Shown here: one piece after another, positions 16,448 to 25,859 of the stretch
Position numbering within the stretch: position 1 is the stretch's first letter
Layout: every line of letters starts with the position of its first letter
NCBI RefSeq assembly: GCF_023073335.1
Contig: NZ_JADPJG010000031.1
Coordinates: 135,798 to 199,797, forward strand
Length of the DNA stretch: 64,000 nucleotides
Direction of reading: 5' to 3'
Origin: Bradyrhizobium sp. 21
Lineage (GTDB): Bacteria > Pseudomonadota > Alphaproteobacteria > Rhizobiales > Xanthobacteraceae
Notes under the pieces: model-generated
Seen by the model: only the letters and a program-made list of their open reading frames with translations
What the model was told of the DNA's origin: nothing
The model's database searches: none
Program-made: the position numbers and the translations under genes

Positions 16448-16993
16448 ATGACAGACCCACACGTCGCAAGCCACGAACAGGAGGCGGGACGCCCGTCGAC
16501 TGTCCTGTTGTCGCGGATCAATGCCGTCGTCGCGCGCGCGGGGATGTACCTGTCGGTGACCGGACTGCTCGTTATCGTCACCATCGTCTTCTACCAGGTG
16601 TTCGGACGTTACGTGCTCAATTCCAGCCCGACCTGGACGGAGAACCTCGCGCTGGTTCTGATCCTCTATGTCACGCTGATCGGCGCCGCTGTCGGCGTCC
16701 GCGATGCCGGGCACATCGGCATGGACAGTCTGCTGGTGATGCTGCCGGATCATGTGCGAGAGAAGATCGAGCTCGTGATCCACGTCCTGGTGGCCGTGTT
16801 CGGCATCGCGATGGCCTACAATGGCTGGATCCTCGGAGCGTCGGTCGGGACCGTGAAGATCCCCAATCTCGGCCTGCCTGAGGTCATCCGCTACGTGCCG
16901 CTGATCGCCTCCGGCGTCCTGATCGTCTCCTTTTCAATCGAGCACATCATTGCACTCCTGCGCGGCGAAGAGGTCGTCCCCTCATGGAACTGA
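16448..16993 (+). CDS. TRAP transporter small permease (DctQ family)
   Basis: This 181-residue inner-membrane protein has four hydrophobic helices (about 30-52, 68-86, 105-128, 147-168). The DctQ signature region VFGRYVLNSSPTWTENLALVLILYVTLIGAAVGVRDAGHIGMD is visible around 46-90. It pairs with DctM to form the TRAP permease. The start is ATG 16448 with AAGGAG 7 bases upstream; a GTG at 16409 in frame is less likely. Its last 10 bases overlap the DctM gene. Confidence 0.92.
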   Translation: MTDPHVASHEQEAGRPSTVLLSRINAVVARAGMYLSVTGLLVIVTIVFYQVFGRYVLNSSPTWTENLALVLILYVTLIGAAVGVRDAGHIGMDSLLVMLPDHVREKIELVIHVLVAVFGIAMAYNGWILGASVGTVKIPNLGLPEVIRYVPLIASGVLIVSFSIEHIIALLRGEEVVPSWN

Positions 16994-18276
16994 TCATTCT
17001 CGGCGCCACTTTCTTCGGCTTTCTCGTCCTCGGCGTACCGGTCGCCTTCGCGATCGGCCTCTCGGCGATCTGCACCATCCTCTACGAAGGTCTGCCGGTC
17101 GCCGTCATCTTCCAGCAGATGATGTCCGGGATGAACATCTTCTCCTTCCTCGCCATCCCGTTCTTCGTCTTCAGCGGTGAGCTGATGCTGCATGGCGGCG
17201 TCGCCGACAAGATCGTGCAGCTCGCCAAGAATCTCGTGGGGCACATTCGCGGCGGGCTCGGCATGTCGAACGTGGTCGCCTGCACGCTGTTCGGCGGTGT
17301 CTCCGGCTCGCCCGTGGCCGACGTGTCGGCGATGGGGGCGGTGATGATCCCCATGATGAAAAAGGAAGGCTTCGACACCGACTACGCCGTCAACGTCACC
17401 ACCCATGCCTCGCTGGTCGGAGCGCTGATGCCGACCAGCCACAACATGATCATCTATGCGCTCGCCGCCGGCGGCAAGGTCTCGATCGGTGCGCTGATCG
17501 CCGCCGGCTTGCTGCCGGCGCTCGTGCTGATGGTGTGCATGCTGGTCGCCGCCTACGGGGTCGCGGTGAAGCGAGGCTATCCGGCCGGCAAGTTTCCCGG
17601 TTGGCCCGCGGTTTTTCGCTCGTTCGCGGCCGCTCTGCCCGGCCTTCTGATCGTCGGCATCATTCTGACGGGCATCCTGTCCGGCGTTTTCACGGCAACC
17701 GAATCCGCGGCCGTCGCGGTCACCTACACGATCCTGCTGACCTTCTTCATCTACCGCACCATGACCTGGCCGAACTTCCTGCGCGCCGCGGCCAAGGCGG
17801 TGAAGACCACCGGCGTGGTGCTGCTGCTGATCGGCGTCTCCACCATGTTCCAATATCTGATGGGGCTGTACGAGGTCGCCGACCTCGCAGGCGAGATGAT
17901 GAGCAAGGTATCCCAGCAACCCTGGGTCATCTTCCTGCTCATCAATATCATCCTGTTTCTGCTCGGCACGTTCATGGACATGGCCGCGACGATCCTGATC
18001 TGCACGCCGATCTTCCTGCCGATCGCGATGAAGGCGGGCATGGATCCGGTGCAGTTCGGCATGCTGATGCTGATCAACTGCGCGCTGGGGCTGAACACCC
18101 CGCCGGTCGGGACGACGCAGTTCGTGGGCTGCGCCATCGGCGGCATCTCGGTTGGGGCGGTGATGCGCACCATCCTGCCGTTCTACGCCGCCCTGATCGC
18201 AGCTCTGATGTTCGTGACCTACGTCCCCGCGTTCTCGCTGTGGCTGCCCCGCCTGCTGATGGGCTACAAGGGATAG
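16984..18276 (+). CDS. TRAP transporter large permease (DctM family)
   Basis: This 430-residue multi-spanning permease (about 12 hydrophobic segments) is the translocating subunit of a TRAP system. Family features include PFFVFSGELMLHGGVADKIV near 60, GGVSGSPVADVSAMGAVMIPMM near 105-125, and GTFMDMAATILICTPIFLPIA near 330. It couples substrate import to the ion gradient. Its start overlaps the end of dctQ by 10 bases, so the two are translated together. An SDR dehydrogenase gene follows 24 bases later in the same direction. Confidence 0.93.
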   Translation: MELIILGATFFGFLVLGVPVAFAIGLSAICTILYEGLPVAVIFQQMMSGMNIFSFLAIPFFVFSGELMLHGGVADKIVQLAKNLVGHIRGGLGMSNVVACTLFGGVSGSPVADVSAMGAVMIPMMKKEGFDTDYAVNVTTHASLVGALMPTSHNMIIYALAAGGKVSIGALIAAGLLPALVLMVCMLVAAYGVAVKRGYPAGKFPGWPAVFRSFAAALPGLLIVGIILTGILSGVFTATESAAVAVTYTILLTFFIYRTMTWPNFLRAAAKAVKTTGVVLLLIGVSTMFQYLMGLYEVADLAGEMMSKVSQQPWVIFLLINIILFLLGTFMDMAATILICTPIFLPIAMKAGMDPVQFGMLMLINCALGLNTPPVGTTQFVGCAIGGISVGAVMRTILPFYAALIAALMFVTYVPAFSLWLPRLLMGYKG

Positions 18277-18300
18277 CAGCAACGCAGGGAGAATCCGTCC

Positions 18301-19107
18301 GTGACTGACTATCGCAAGCTCTTCGACCTCACCGGCAAGACGGCCGTCGTGCTCGGCGCCGCATCCGGCATCGGCAAATCGTCGGCCGAGGCGCTGGCCG
18401 GACTCGGTGCTCGAATTGTCTGCGCCGATCGCGCGCTTGATGCGGCGGAAGCAACCGCCGCCGGCATTCGCGAGCAGGGCGGCTGGGCCGAGGCTGCTCC
18501 GTGTGACGCCGCGAGCGCTGCGGACGTTAATGCGCTGGCCAAGACCGTGATGCAGAAATTCTCACGGCTCGACATCGCGGTGACGACCCCCGGGCTCAAC
18601 ATTCGCAAGACCATCCTCGACTACACCGAGGAGGATCTCGACCGCGTCCTCAACCTCAACGTCAAGGGCACGGTCTGGTTCTTCCAGGCCTTCGGCCGCA
18701 TCATGGTCGAACAGAAGGGCGGCAGCATCATTGCCTGCTCCTCGGTGCGCGCTGTGACCATCGAGCCCGGCCTTGGCGTCTACGGCTCGACCAAGGCGGC
18801 GATCGGCCTGCTGGTGAAGGGCTTTGCCTCGGAGGTCGGCCGCTCCGGCGTGCGCGTCAACGCGATCGCGCCGAGCATTGCCGAGACCGCGCTGACCGGC
18901 CCGTTCAAGCAGCGTCCCGACATCTACAATCTCTACGCCGGCCACACGGTGTTCAACCGCTGGAGCAGCGCCGACGAGGTTGCCACGGCGGTGGCCTATC
19001 TCGCCTCTGACGCGGCGAGCTATGTCAGCGGCAGCACGCTGTTCGTCGATGGCGGCTGGACCGCCGTGGACGGTCCGCCGACAGGTCTAACCCAGTTGCA
19101 CAAATAG
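18301..19107 (+). CDS. SDR family NAD(P)-dependent oxidoreductase
   Basis: This is a 268-residue classical short-chain dehydrogenase. The nucleotide-binding motif is LGAASGIG near 19-26. The catalytic residues are Ser in IIACSSVRA and Tyr-x3-Lys in VYGSTKAA (near 160-164), and the C-terminal SYVSGSTLFVDGG is typical of the family. It interconverts a hydroxyl and a keto group with NAD(H) or NADP(H). The start is GTG at 18301 with GGGAGAA upstream. It is probably the last gene of the TRAP operon (24-base gap), suggesting that the imported compound or its hydrolysis product is a hydroxy or keto acid. Confidence 0.9.
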   Translation: MTDYRKLFDLTGKTAVVLGAASGIGKSSAEALAGLGARIVCADRALDAAEATAAGIREQGGWAEAAPCDAASAADVNALAKTVMQKFSRLDIAVTTPGLNIRKTILDYTEEDLDRVLNLNVKGTVWFFQAFGRIMVEQKGGSIIACSSVRAVTIEPGLGVYGSTKAAIGLLVKGFASEVGRSGVRVNAIAPSIAETALTGPFKQRPDIYNLYAGHTVFNRWSSADEVATAVAYLASDAASYVSGSTLFVDGGWTAVDGPPTGLTQLHK

Positions 19108-19119
19108 GGCGGCCCGCAT

Positions 19120-19818
19120 CTAGCCGGCAAAGCCCATGCGCTGGCGCAATTCCTTCCGATCTGCACCGGTCAGCAGCGCGATCAGCGTGGCCGCCTCTTG
19201 CGGATGCGCGGCGCGCGTGGTCACGCCGGCCGTGTACATGGTCACGAGCTCGCAACTTGGTGGCAGCGCCCCTGATAGCGCGATGCCCTCGGTCGCGATG
19301 ATCTCGGTGGCCTGCGTGCATCCGATCGGCCGCGTCGCAGCGGAGGCCGCGAGCTCCCGCATGGCGGTCGCGCCATTCGGAAAGATTTTCAGGCGCGAGG
19401 CGACCTCATAGGCGATGCCGAGCTGATCCAGCACTTTCGCGACATGTTGCCCGGCGGTCGAAGCCTTCGTATCCGGGACGAAAATCGCGTCGGCGCTGCG
19501 CAGCACCTCGCGCAAATCGGCCTCGGTCTTCACGCTCACCTTGGGATCGCGGCTGCGGACTGCCAGCGCCGTCTCGACCCGCCCGACATCTGTGATCGAG
19601 GAGAGAATGACGAGCTTCTCTTCCGCGAGCTTTGCAAGCAGCGCCTGCGTCAGGATCACGAGATCGGCCGCCGTCCCCGCGCGCAGCTTGTCGGCCATCA
19701 TGCCGACCGCGCCGAACTCGCCGTCGACGCCGAAGCCGGTCAGTGCCTTGAAGGGCTCGCTGAGACTACGCACCAGGCCCTGCGCAGCCCCGCCGCTCAA
19801 AACATTCACTGTCGTCAC
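19120..19818 (-). CDS. ModA-like substrate-binding protein lacking a signal peptide
   Basis: This 232-residue protein has the type II periplasmic binding fold of the molybdate-binding ModA group (VNVLSGGAAQGLVRSLSEPF at 4-23; AGTAADLVILTQALLAKL; IGCTQATEI). It has no hydrophobic N-terminal leader and should therefore stay in the cytoplasm. Its ATG overlaps the stop of the molybdenum hydroxylase large-subunit gene by 4 bases, which shows tight translational coupling. It may bind an oxyanion or ligand for that enzyme's cofactor supply, or act as a cytosolic ligand sensor; neither is proven. No ABC transporter subunits are encoded nearby. Confidence 0.8.
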   Translation of the reverse strand: MTTVNVLSGGAAQGLVRSLSEPFKALTGFGVDGEFGAVGMMADKLRAGTAADLVILTQALLAKLAEEKLVILSSITDVGRVETALAVRSRDPKVSVKTEADLREVLRSADAIFVPDTKASTAGQHVAKVLDQLGIAYEVASRLKIFPNGATAMRELAASAATRPIGCTQATEIIATEGIALSGALPPSCELVTMYTAGVTTRAAHPQEAATLIALLTGADRKELRQRMGFAG

Positions 19819-21947
19819 GATGCAAGCTCCATGGCTGCGATGATCTTGGCGCGCGTGATCGGCAGGTCGCGCACGCGGACGCCGAGGCAGTCGAACACGG
19901 CATTCGCGATCGCCGCTGTCACCGGGCCGTGGGCGGCCTCGCCGGCACCGACCGGCTCGATCTCCGGCCGCTGGATGATCTCGACATCCACTGCCGGCAC
20001 CTCGCTGAAGGTCAGGATCGGATAGTCGGTCCAGGACGTCGATGTGATCCGCGTCCGGTCGAAGCGGATGCGCTCCTTCAGCACCCAGCTCGTCGCCTGG
20101 ATCGCACCGCCCTCGATCTGATTGATGACACCATCCGGATTGATGGCTTCGCCGACGTCGACAGCAAGCGTCAGCCGCTTGACGCGGATGTCATCTGTGC
20201 CTTCGATCTCGGCAATCGCGGCGCAATAGGCGCCCGTGTTCTTGTAGCGGGCGAAGCCGACGCCATGACCAATGCCAGACCGCTTCTGCGGTTTCCATGC
20301 CGCGCGTCGTGCTGCGGCGCGGATGACGTTCGTTGCCCGCTCGTCGCGCAGATGCCGCAAGCGAAATTCGATCGGGTCCTCCCCGCGCAGCGCGGCGATC
20401 TCGTCGAGCAGGGACTCGATGGCGAACACATTGCCTTGTCCGCCGAGTGTCCGCAGCGCAGAGGTGCGCACCGGCATGGTCAGCAGCCGGTGGCTCATGA
20501 CCGTCCAGGCCGGAAGGTCGTAGAGCGGAACGGAGTTGCGGTCGCCGCCGCCGCCGTTCGCAGCGGCGGGGTTCGTAGAAATCATGCGCGGGTAGGGGTT
20601 CGCAATCTCGGTTGCGGCCAGCAGCGCAGGCTGTGCCGCGCGCCCCGGCCGCGCCGCATGGCCGTTGCTCCAGATCGCATGGCGCCAGCCGACGATCTCG
20701 TTGTCCGGGTCGAGATCGGCCTCGATCTCGATCGCCATCGCGGCGCCAAACGGTGCGTGGGCCATCTCGTCATGGCGCGACCATTGCACCCGAACGGGAC
20801 GGCCGCCGGCCGCTTTCGCCAGCAGCACGGCATCGAGCGCGACGTCGTCGGCGGCATTGTGGCCGTAGCAGCCGGCGCCCTCCATGTGCTCGACGACGAT
20901 GTTTTCGGCCGGCAGCTCGAGCACGATCGCGAGATCGGCGCGGAGCAGATAAACGCCCTGGCTGTGCGTCCAGACATGGACGCGATCGCCGTCCCAGCGC
21001 GCCATGGCGCAGGATGGCGCGATCGAGGCATGCGCGATGTAGGGACGGGTGTATTGCCGGCGGAGTGTGTGCGCAGCTTTCTTCGTCGTCGCCGCTCCTC
21101 TGGTGTCGATGATGGTCGTCTCGACCGGCTGGCTCTTCAGGAATCCTGCGAGATCATCTTCATCCGGCAGCGGTTCGCCGGCGAACCATGTTGCGCCCTT
21201 GCGCAAGGCCTTCAGCGCAGCTTCCGCCGCCGCCTCGCTCTCGGCAACCACGCCGGCAAAGCCGCCGTCCCGGACGATCGCGACGATGCCGGGAACGGCG
21301 CGCGCGGTCGTTTCGTCGAGCGCGATCAATTTGGCGCCCGAGACGTCCGGCCGCAGCACGCGTCCGTGCAACAGGTCTGGCAGCGCACAGTCATGGATGA
21401 AACGCGGCCGCGCGAACACCTTGTCGGGAATGTCGATGCGCTGGACGGAGTGTCCGGCGATGGCGCGCCTGGCGACGCTCTTCGCTATCGTGCCCGCCGC
21501 CGCCTCGTGGTCGAGCGAGACATCGCCAGCAAGTTCCCAATAGCTGGTCCTGATATTGCCCGGGCCGGAGATCGTGCCGTCTTCGATATTGAGCAGCGAT
21601 GCATCGACGCCGAGACGCTCCGATGCCGCAGCGAGGAAGCGCTGGCGGACCTGGGCGCAGGCATGTCGCAGCGCGCGGCCGGACTGCTGGATTGAGAGGC
21701 TGCCCGAGGTGACGCCCTCGTTCGGGCTGGCCGCCGTCGTGGCGCGGATCATCTCGATCCTGGAGATATCGAGGTCGAGCTCGTCCGCGGCGATCTGGGC
21801 CAGCGCCGTGACGATGCCCTGGCCGATCTCGACCTTGCCGGGCGAAATCGCCACACGGCCGTCGCCGGTGAATTTTATCCAGGACGACAGTCTTGGATTG
21901 GCCACGAGGCTGACGGGCAGTTTCGGAGCAGGGGATGGCGCACTCAT
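19815..21947 (-). CDS. Xanthine-dehydrogenase-family molybdopterin-binding large subunit (IorB/NicB-like)
   Basis: This 710-residue molybdenum hydroxylase subunit (aldehyde oxidase/isoquinoline 1-oxidoreductase type) opens with an IorB-like segment (WIKFTGDGRVAISPGKVEIGQGIVTALAQIAADEL). The Moco-binding regions follow, including the C-terminal VGAGEAAHGPVTAAIANA, whose glutamate is the catalytic base of this family. Such enzymes hydroxylate aromatic N-heterocycles or oxidise aldehydes, with electrons passing to the small 2Fe-2S subunit. No FAD subunit gene is present, as is usual for the Ior/Nic type that uses a cytochrome or other acceptor. The start is ATG 21947, overlapping the small-subunit stop by 4 bases; the frame extends further upstream only as an overlap. 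No clear signal peptide is seen. Confidence 0.9.
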   Translation of the reverse strand: MSAPSPAPKLPVSLVANPRLSSWIKFTGDGRVAISPGKVEIGQGIVTALAQIAADELDLDISRIEMIRATTAASPNEGVTSGSLSIQQSGRALRHACAQVRQRFLAAASERLGVDASLLNIEDGTISGPGNIRTSYWELAGDVSLDHEAAAGTIAKSVARRAIAGHSVQRIDIPDKVFARPRFIHDCALPDLLHGRVLRPDVSGAKLIALDETTARAVPGIVAIVRDGGFAGVVAESEAAAEAALKALRKGATWFAGEPLPDEDDLAGFLKSQPVETTIIDTRGAATTKKAAHTLRRQYTRPYIAHASIAPSCAMARWDGDRVHVWTHSQGVYLLRADLAIVLELPAENIVVEHMEGAGCYGHNAADDVALDAVLLAKAAGGRPVRVQWSRHDEMAHAPFGAAMAIEIEADLDPDNEIVGWRHAIWSNGHAARPGRAAQPALLAATEIANPYPRMISTNPAAANGGGGDRNSVPLYDLPAWTVMSHRLLTMPVRTSALRTLGGQGNVFAIESLLDEIAALRGEDPIEFRLRHLRDERATNVIRAAARRAAWKPQKRSGIGHGVGFARYKNTGAYCAAIAEIEGTDDIRVKRLTLAVDVGEAINPDGVINQIEGGAIQATSWVLKERIRFDRTRITSTSWTDYPILTFSEVPAVDVEIIQRPEIEPVGAGEAAHGPVTAAIANAVFDCLGVRVRDLPITRAKIIAAMELAS

Positions 21948-22414
21948 GACGTCGCCATCTCCGAGGCCGCCCGCAGCACGGCGCGCACCATGCGATTGTG
22001 TGATCCGCAGCGGCACAGATTGCGATCGAGCGCCGCTTTCACCTCCACCTCCGTCGGCGACGGGTTGCGCTTCAGCAGCGCCGCCGCGCTGATCAGGATC
22101 CCGGAGACGCAATAGCCGCATTGCATGGCCTGTTCGACGATGAAGGCGCGCTGCAGCGGATGCGGTGCGTTCGCTGTGCCGAGGCCTTCCACCGTGACGA
22201 CGTCCTTGTCCGCGACCGACCACATCGGCATGTCGCAGGAGGCCATCGCGCGGCCGTCGACCATGACATGGCAGGCGCCACACTCACCGGCTCCGCAGCC
22301 GAAATGCGGACCGGTGACGCCGAGCCGGCCGCGCAGCACATCGAGCAGCGTCTGATCGGGATCAGTATCCACGAACGTGGCCGTGCCGTTGAGCTGGAAT
22401 TGAATTGTCGGCAT
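21944..22414 (-). CDS. (2Fe-2S)-binding small subunit of a xanthine-dehydrogenase-family enzyme (IorA-like)
   Basis: This 156-residue protein contains two [2Fe-2S] sites. The plant-ferredoxin-type set is in FGCGAGECGACHV plus a following cysteine (ASCDM). The C-terminal four-helix set is CGYC near 101-104 and NLCRCGSHNRM near 134. It shuttles electrons from the molybdenum centre of the large subunit encoded next. The 4-base overlap with that gene and the same strand order as the ModA-like gene indicate one operon. The Bug-type binding protein gene lies just upstream (start at 23401). Confidence 0.93.
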   Translation of the reverse strand: MPTIQFQLNGTATFVDTDPDQTLLDVLRGRLGVTGPHFGCGAGECGACHVMVDGRAMASCDMPMWSVADKDVVTVEGLGTANAPHPLQRAFIVEQAMQCGYCVSGILISAAALLKRNPSPTEVEVKAALDRNLCRCGSHNRMVRAVLRAASEMATS

Positions 22415-22429
22415 GGTCGGTCTGCGATT

Positions 22430-23401
22430 TCAGGATTTGTCGAACTTCTTGACGACATCGGCCCATTTCTCGATGTCGCCGCGCAAGAATTTGTCGAACG
22501 CCTCCGGTGTCATCGACATGGGCACCGCTCCCTGCTCAGTCCAGAGCTTGACGATGTCGGGCCGCTTCACCATCGCATTCACAGCGGTATTGAGCTTGTC
22601 GATGACTGGCTTTGGTGTGCCGGCCGGGGCCATCAGACCGAGCCAGATCGTGGCCTCATAGCCTGCTAAGCCAGCCTCGATCGCTGTCGGCACGTTCGGC
22701 AGCACCGCCGAGCGCTGCTTGCCGGTGGTCGCGAGCGCGCGGACCTGGTTCTCGCCGATGTTCGGCGCCATCGCCGGCACCGCGTCGATCATCATCTGTA
22801 CCTGCCCGCCGATCACGCCGCTGCGGGCTTCGCCACTGTTGCGATAGGGGACGTGGACGAGGTCGATGCCGGCCATGGCTTTGAACAGCTCCCCGGCCAT
22901 GTGATAGGGCGTGCCCTGGCCCGAGGAGGCATAGTTCAGCTTGCCGGGTTGCGCTTTGGCGAGCGCGACGAACTCCTGCAGCGTCCTCGCCGCGACTTGC
23001 GGGTTCACCACGATGACGAGATCGGAAGAGTTCACCGGCGCGATCGGCGCGAGGTCGCGCATCAGTTCGTATTTGCGCTTGTCCGGCGTCAGCAGCGATT
23101 CGTTCGCGGTCTGGGTGTTGGACATCATCAACAGCGTATAGCCGTCGGCCGGCGACTTCGCCGCTTCGACCGTGCCGATGACGCCGCCCGCGCCGGTACG
23201 GTTCTCGATCACGAAGGGCTGGCCAAGACTCTCCTGGAGGGCGTTGCCGATCAGCCGGGCCGCCACGTCGGCCGGTCCGCCGGCGCCGAAGGGCACGATG
23301 ATCCGGACGGCGTGGGTCGGGTAGTCCTGTGCGAATGAGGGGGCTGCCGCGAATGCGCCGAGCAGTCCGGCCAGCGCCAGCATAAGTCCTCGGGCCGTCA
23401 T
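22430..23401 (-). CDS. Bug-family tripartite tricarboxylate transporter substrate-binding protein
   Basis: This 323-residue periplasmic binding protein has a clear signal peptide (LMLALAGLLGAFAAAPSFA, cleavage near 25) and the Bug/TctC hallmarks VRIIVPFGAGGPADVAAR, RTGAGGVIGTVEAAKSPADGYTLL, and VPYRNSGEARSGVIGGQVQMMIDA. ATG at 23401 is selected because GGGAGGTGGGC precedes it, and the longer frame has no leader. Bug proteins bind diverse organic acids and often lack a dedicated permease. Here no TctA/TctB is adjacent; the molybdenum hydroxylase genes follow in the same direction 16 bases away, so it probably delivers or senses their substrate, an aromatic carboxylate for example. Confidence 0.9.
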   Translation of the reverse strand: MTARGLMLALAGLLGAFAAAPSFAQDYPTHAVRIIVPFGAGGPADVAARLIGNALQESLGQPFVIENRTGAGGVIGTVEAAKSPADGYTLLMMSNTQTANESLLTPDKRKYELMRDLAPIAPVNSSDLVIVVNPQVAARTLQEFVALAKAQPGKLNYASSGQGTPYHMAGELFKAMAGIDLVHVPYRNSGEARSGVIGGQVQMMIDAVPAMAPNIGENQVRALATTGKQRSAVLPNVPTAIEAGLAGYEATIWLGLMAPAGTPKPVIDKLNTAVNAMVKRPDIVKLWTEQGAVPMSMTPEAFDKFLRGDIEKWADVVKKFDKS

Positions 23402-23635
23402 GCCCACCTCCCTGAAGTCGTTCTTGTTGGCCGGTACTGTAGCGGCAGGGGAGGCGGACTGTCGACGGCTCACAAAGCCGATCGTGCCGGGAATATCGGG
23501 CGGTTTTCGGGGTGGCCGCGCTGCCTTTCGCGGTGGTGGCAGGAACCGGCGGCGGGCGCGGTTTGAGCAAATCGCATGGGCGTTGCCGGATAAATGCCCT
23601 CGGCTGGCAGGTCTTTTGGTGTTACGAATTTAGCC

Positions 23636-25726
23636 ATGAACCAGCACGCCAAGATCGAAATCCGCCATTCGACCTGTCCGCATGATTGTCCCTCGGCCTG
23701 TGCCCTCGATATCGAGGTGCTCGAAGGACGCAGCATCGGCCGCGTTCGCGGTTCGAAAAAGCAGACCTATACGGCCGGCGTGGTCTGCGCCAAGGTCGCC
23801 CGTTATGCCGAGCGCATCCATCACTCCGAGCGGCTGACGTATCCGCTGCGCCGAACGGGTGCGAAGGGCTCCGGGCAATTCACGCGGATCACCTGGGACG
23901 AGGCGCTGGACGAGATCGGGCATCGCTTCAACCAGGCGGAGCGCGAGTTCGGCGCGGAATCGATCTGGCCCTATTACTACGCCGGCACGATGGGGCTGGT
24001 GATGCGCGACGGCCTCAATCGCCTCACGCATGTGAAGAAATATTCGCGCTTCTATCAGACCATCTGCGCCAATGTCGGGCGGATCGGCTTCGCGATCGGC
24101 ACCGGCAAGATCGCCGGCGTCGATCCGCGCGAGATGGCGCTCTCCGATCTCGTCGTGATCTGGGGCACCAATCCCGTCAACACGCAGGTCAACGTGATGA
24201 CGCACGCCGCGCGCGCCCGCAAGGAGCGCGGCGCCAAGATCGCGGCCGTCGACATCTACGACAACGACACCATGAAGCAGGCGGACATCAAGATCCTCCT
24301 GCGGCCCGGCACCGACGGCGCGTTCGCCTGCGGCGTGATGCACGTGCTGTTCCGCGACGGCCATGCCGACCGCGCCTATATGGACAAGTATACCGATTGC
24401 CCCGATGAGCTCGAGGCGCATCTGAAGACACGTACGCCGGAATGGGCCTCCGCAATCTCCGGCGTGCCGGTGGCGGAGATCGAGGCTTTTGCCAAGGCGG
24501 TCGGCGAGACCAAGCGGACCTTCTTCCGGCTCGGCTACGGCTTCACCCGCTCGCGCAACGGCGCGACGCAGATGCATGCCGCGAACTGCATTCCCGCGGT
24601 GACCGGCGCCTGGCAATATGAAGGCGGCGGCGCCTTCTTCAACAATTTTGCATTGTGGCACTTCAACGAATCCATCATCGAAGGCCATGATGCGCTCGAC
24701 AAGTCCATTCGTGCGCTCGACCAGTCGCAGATCGGCCGTATCCTCACCGGCGATTCCGGGGCCCTGCAGGGCAAGGGTCCTATCAAGGCGATGCTGATCC
24801 AGAACACCAACCCGATGACGGTGGCGCCGGAGCAGGCGCTGGTGCGGGAGGGTTTTGCGCGCGAGGACCTGTTCGTCGCGGTGCACGAGCAGTTCATGAC
24901 CGAGACGGCAGAGATGGCCGACATCGTGCTGCCGGCGACGATGTTCATGGAGCATGACGATCTCTATTACGGCGGCGGCCACCAGCACATCTCGGTCGGT
25001 CCGAAGCTGATCGACCCGCCTGGCGAATGCCGCTCCAACCACGAGGTCTTGCAGGCGCTGGCGCCGCGGCTTGGCGCCACGCATCCGGGCTTCGAGCTGA
25101 CGCCGCGCGAATTGATCGACGCGACGCTGAAGCTCAGCGACCACGGCGACATTGCGGGGCTCGAAGCCGACCTCTGGCGCGACCTGCAACCGGACTTCCG
25201 CACCTCGCATTATCTCGACGGCTTCGCCCATGCCGACAGGAAATTCCACTTTAAGGCGGATTGGGCGCATCCACCGTTCGGCCAGACGATGGGTGACTTC
25301 GACAAGATGCCGTCGCTGCCGGACCATTGGGCGGTGATCGAGCACACTGACCAGGCCCATCCGTTCCGGCTTGCGACCAGTCCGTCGCGCAGCTTCCTCA
25401 ACACCACCTTCAACGAGACGCCTTCCTCGCAGGCGCGCGAGGGCAAGGCGAGCGTGATGATCCATCCCCTGGATGCGGCCACGCTCGACATCGCCGAGGG
25501 CGATACGGTGACGCTGGGCAACATTCGCGGCGAGACCACGCTGATTGCCAAACTGTTCGAGGGCGTACGGCGCGGCGTGCTGGTCGCGGAGTCCGTTCAT
25601 CCCAACAAGAATCATATCGGTGACCGCGGCATCAACATGTTGACCGGCGCGGACACGATCGCGCCGATCGGTGGGGCCGCTTTCCACGACAACAAGGTCT
25701 GGATCAGGAAAGCAGCCGCGGCCTGA
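23636..25726 (+). CDS. Molybdopterin oxidoreductase of the DMSO-reductase family, cytoplasmic type
   Basis: This 696-residue molybdenum enzyme starts with a [4Fe-4S] motif: CPHDCPSAC near 13-21, and a further cysteine in GVVCAKVARY. The bis-MGD binding domains follow (ISDLVVIWGTNPVNTQ-like, here LSDLVVIWGTNPVNTQ; IVLPATMFMEHDD), ending in an Mo-dinucleotide-binding C-terminal domain (LRLATSPSRSFLNTTF; GDTVTLGNIRG). Cys in TICANVGRIGF may be the molybdenum ligand. There is no twin-arginine signal, so the protein should act in the cytoplasm. The substrate is unknown; relatives are annotated as formate dehydrogenase or nitrate reductase-like enzymes. The ATG at 23636 is chosen over an upstream frame start at 23594. 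It is divergent from the Bug/molybdenum hydroxylase operon. Confidence 0.88.
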   Translation: MNQHAKIEIRHSTCPHDCPSACALDIEVLEGRSIGRVRGSKKQTYTAGVVCAKVARYAERIHHSERLTYPLRRTGAKGSGQFTRITWDEALDEIGHRFNQAEREFGAESIWPYYYAGTMGLVMRDGLNRLTHVKKYSRFYQTICANVGRIGFAIGTGKIAGVDPREMALSDLVVIWGTNPVNTQVNVMTHAARARKERGAKIAAVDIYDNDTMKQADIKILLRPGTDGAFACGVMHVLFRDGHADRAYMDKYTDCPDELEAHLKTRTPEWASAISGVPVAEIEAFAKAVGETKRTFFRLGYGFTRSRNGATQMHAANCIPAVTGAWQYEGGGAFFNNFALWHFNESIIEGHDALDKSIRALDQSQIGRILTGDSGALQGKGPIKAMLIQNTNPMTVAPEQALVREGFAREDLFVAVHEQFMTETAEMADIVLPATMFMEHDDLYYGGGHQHISVGPKLIDPPGECRSNHEVLQALAPRLGATHPGFELTPRELIDATLKLSDHGDIAGLEADLWRDLQPDFRTSHYLDGFAHADRKFHFKADWAHPPFGQTMGDFDKMPSLPDHWAVIEHTDQAHPFRLATSPSRSFLNTTFNETPSSQAREGKASVMIHPLDAATLDIAEGDTVTLGNIRGETTLIAKLFEGVRRGVLVAESVHPNKNHIGDRGINMLTGADTIAPIGGAAFHDNKVWIRKAAAA

Positions 25727-25859
25727 GCGCGCGCGTCGGTCGCCCTTTCAATTTTGTGTCGAGGCGCTAAAGCGGGTGCCTCGCCGCAGATTGCCCTTGC
25801 ACCTTCCGCCTTAGCTGCCGCAAATGGCCGCAAAACGGAAGCCAAGGAACGAGCGCGCC

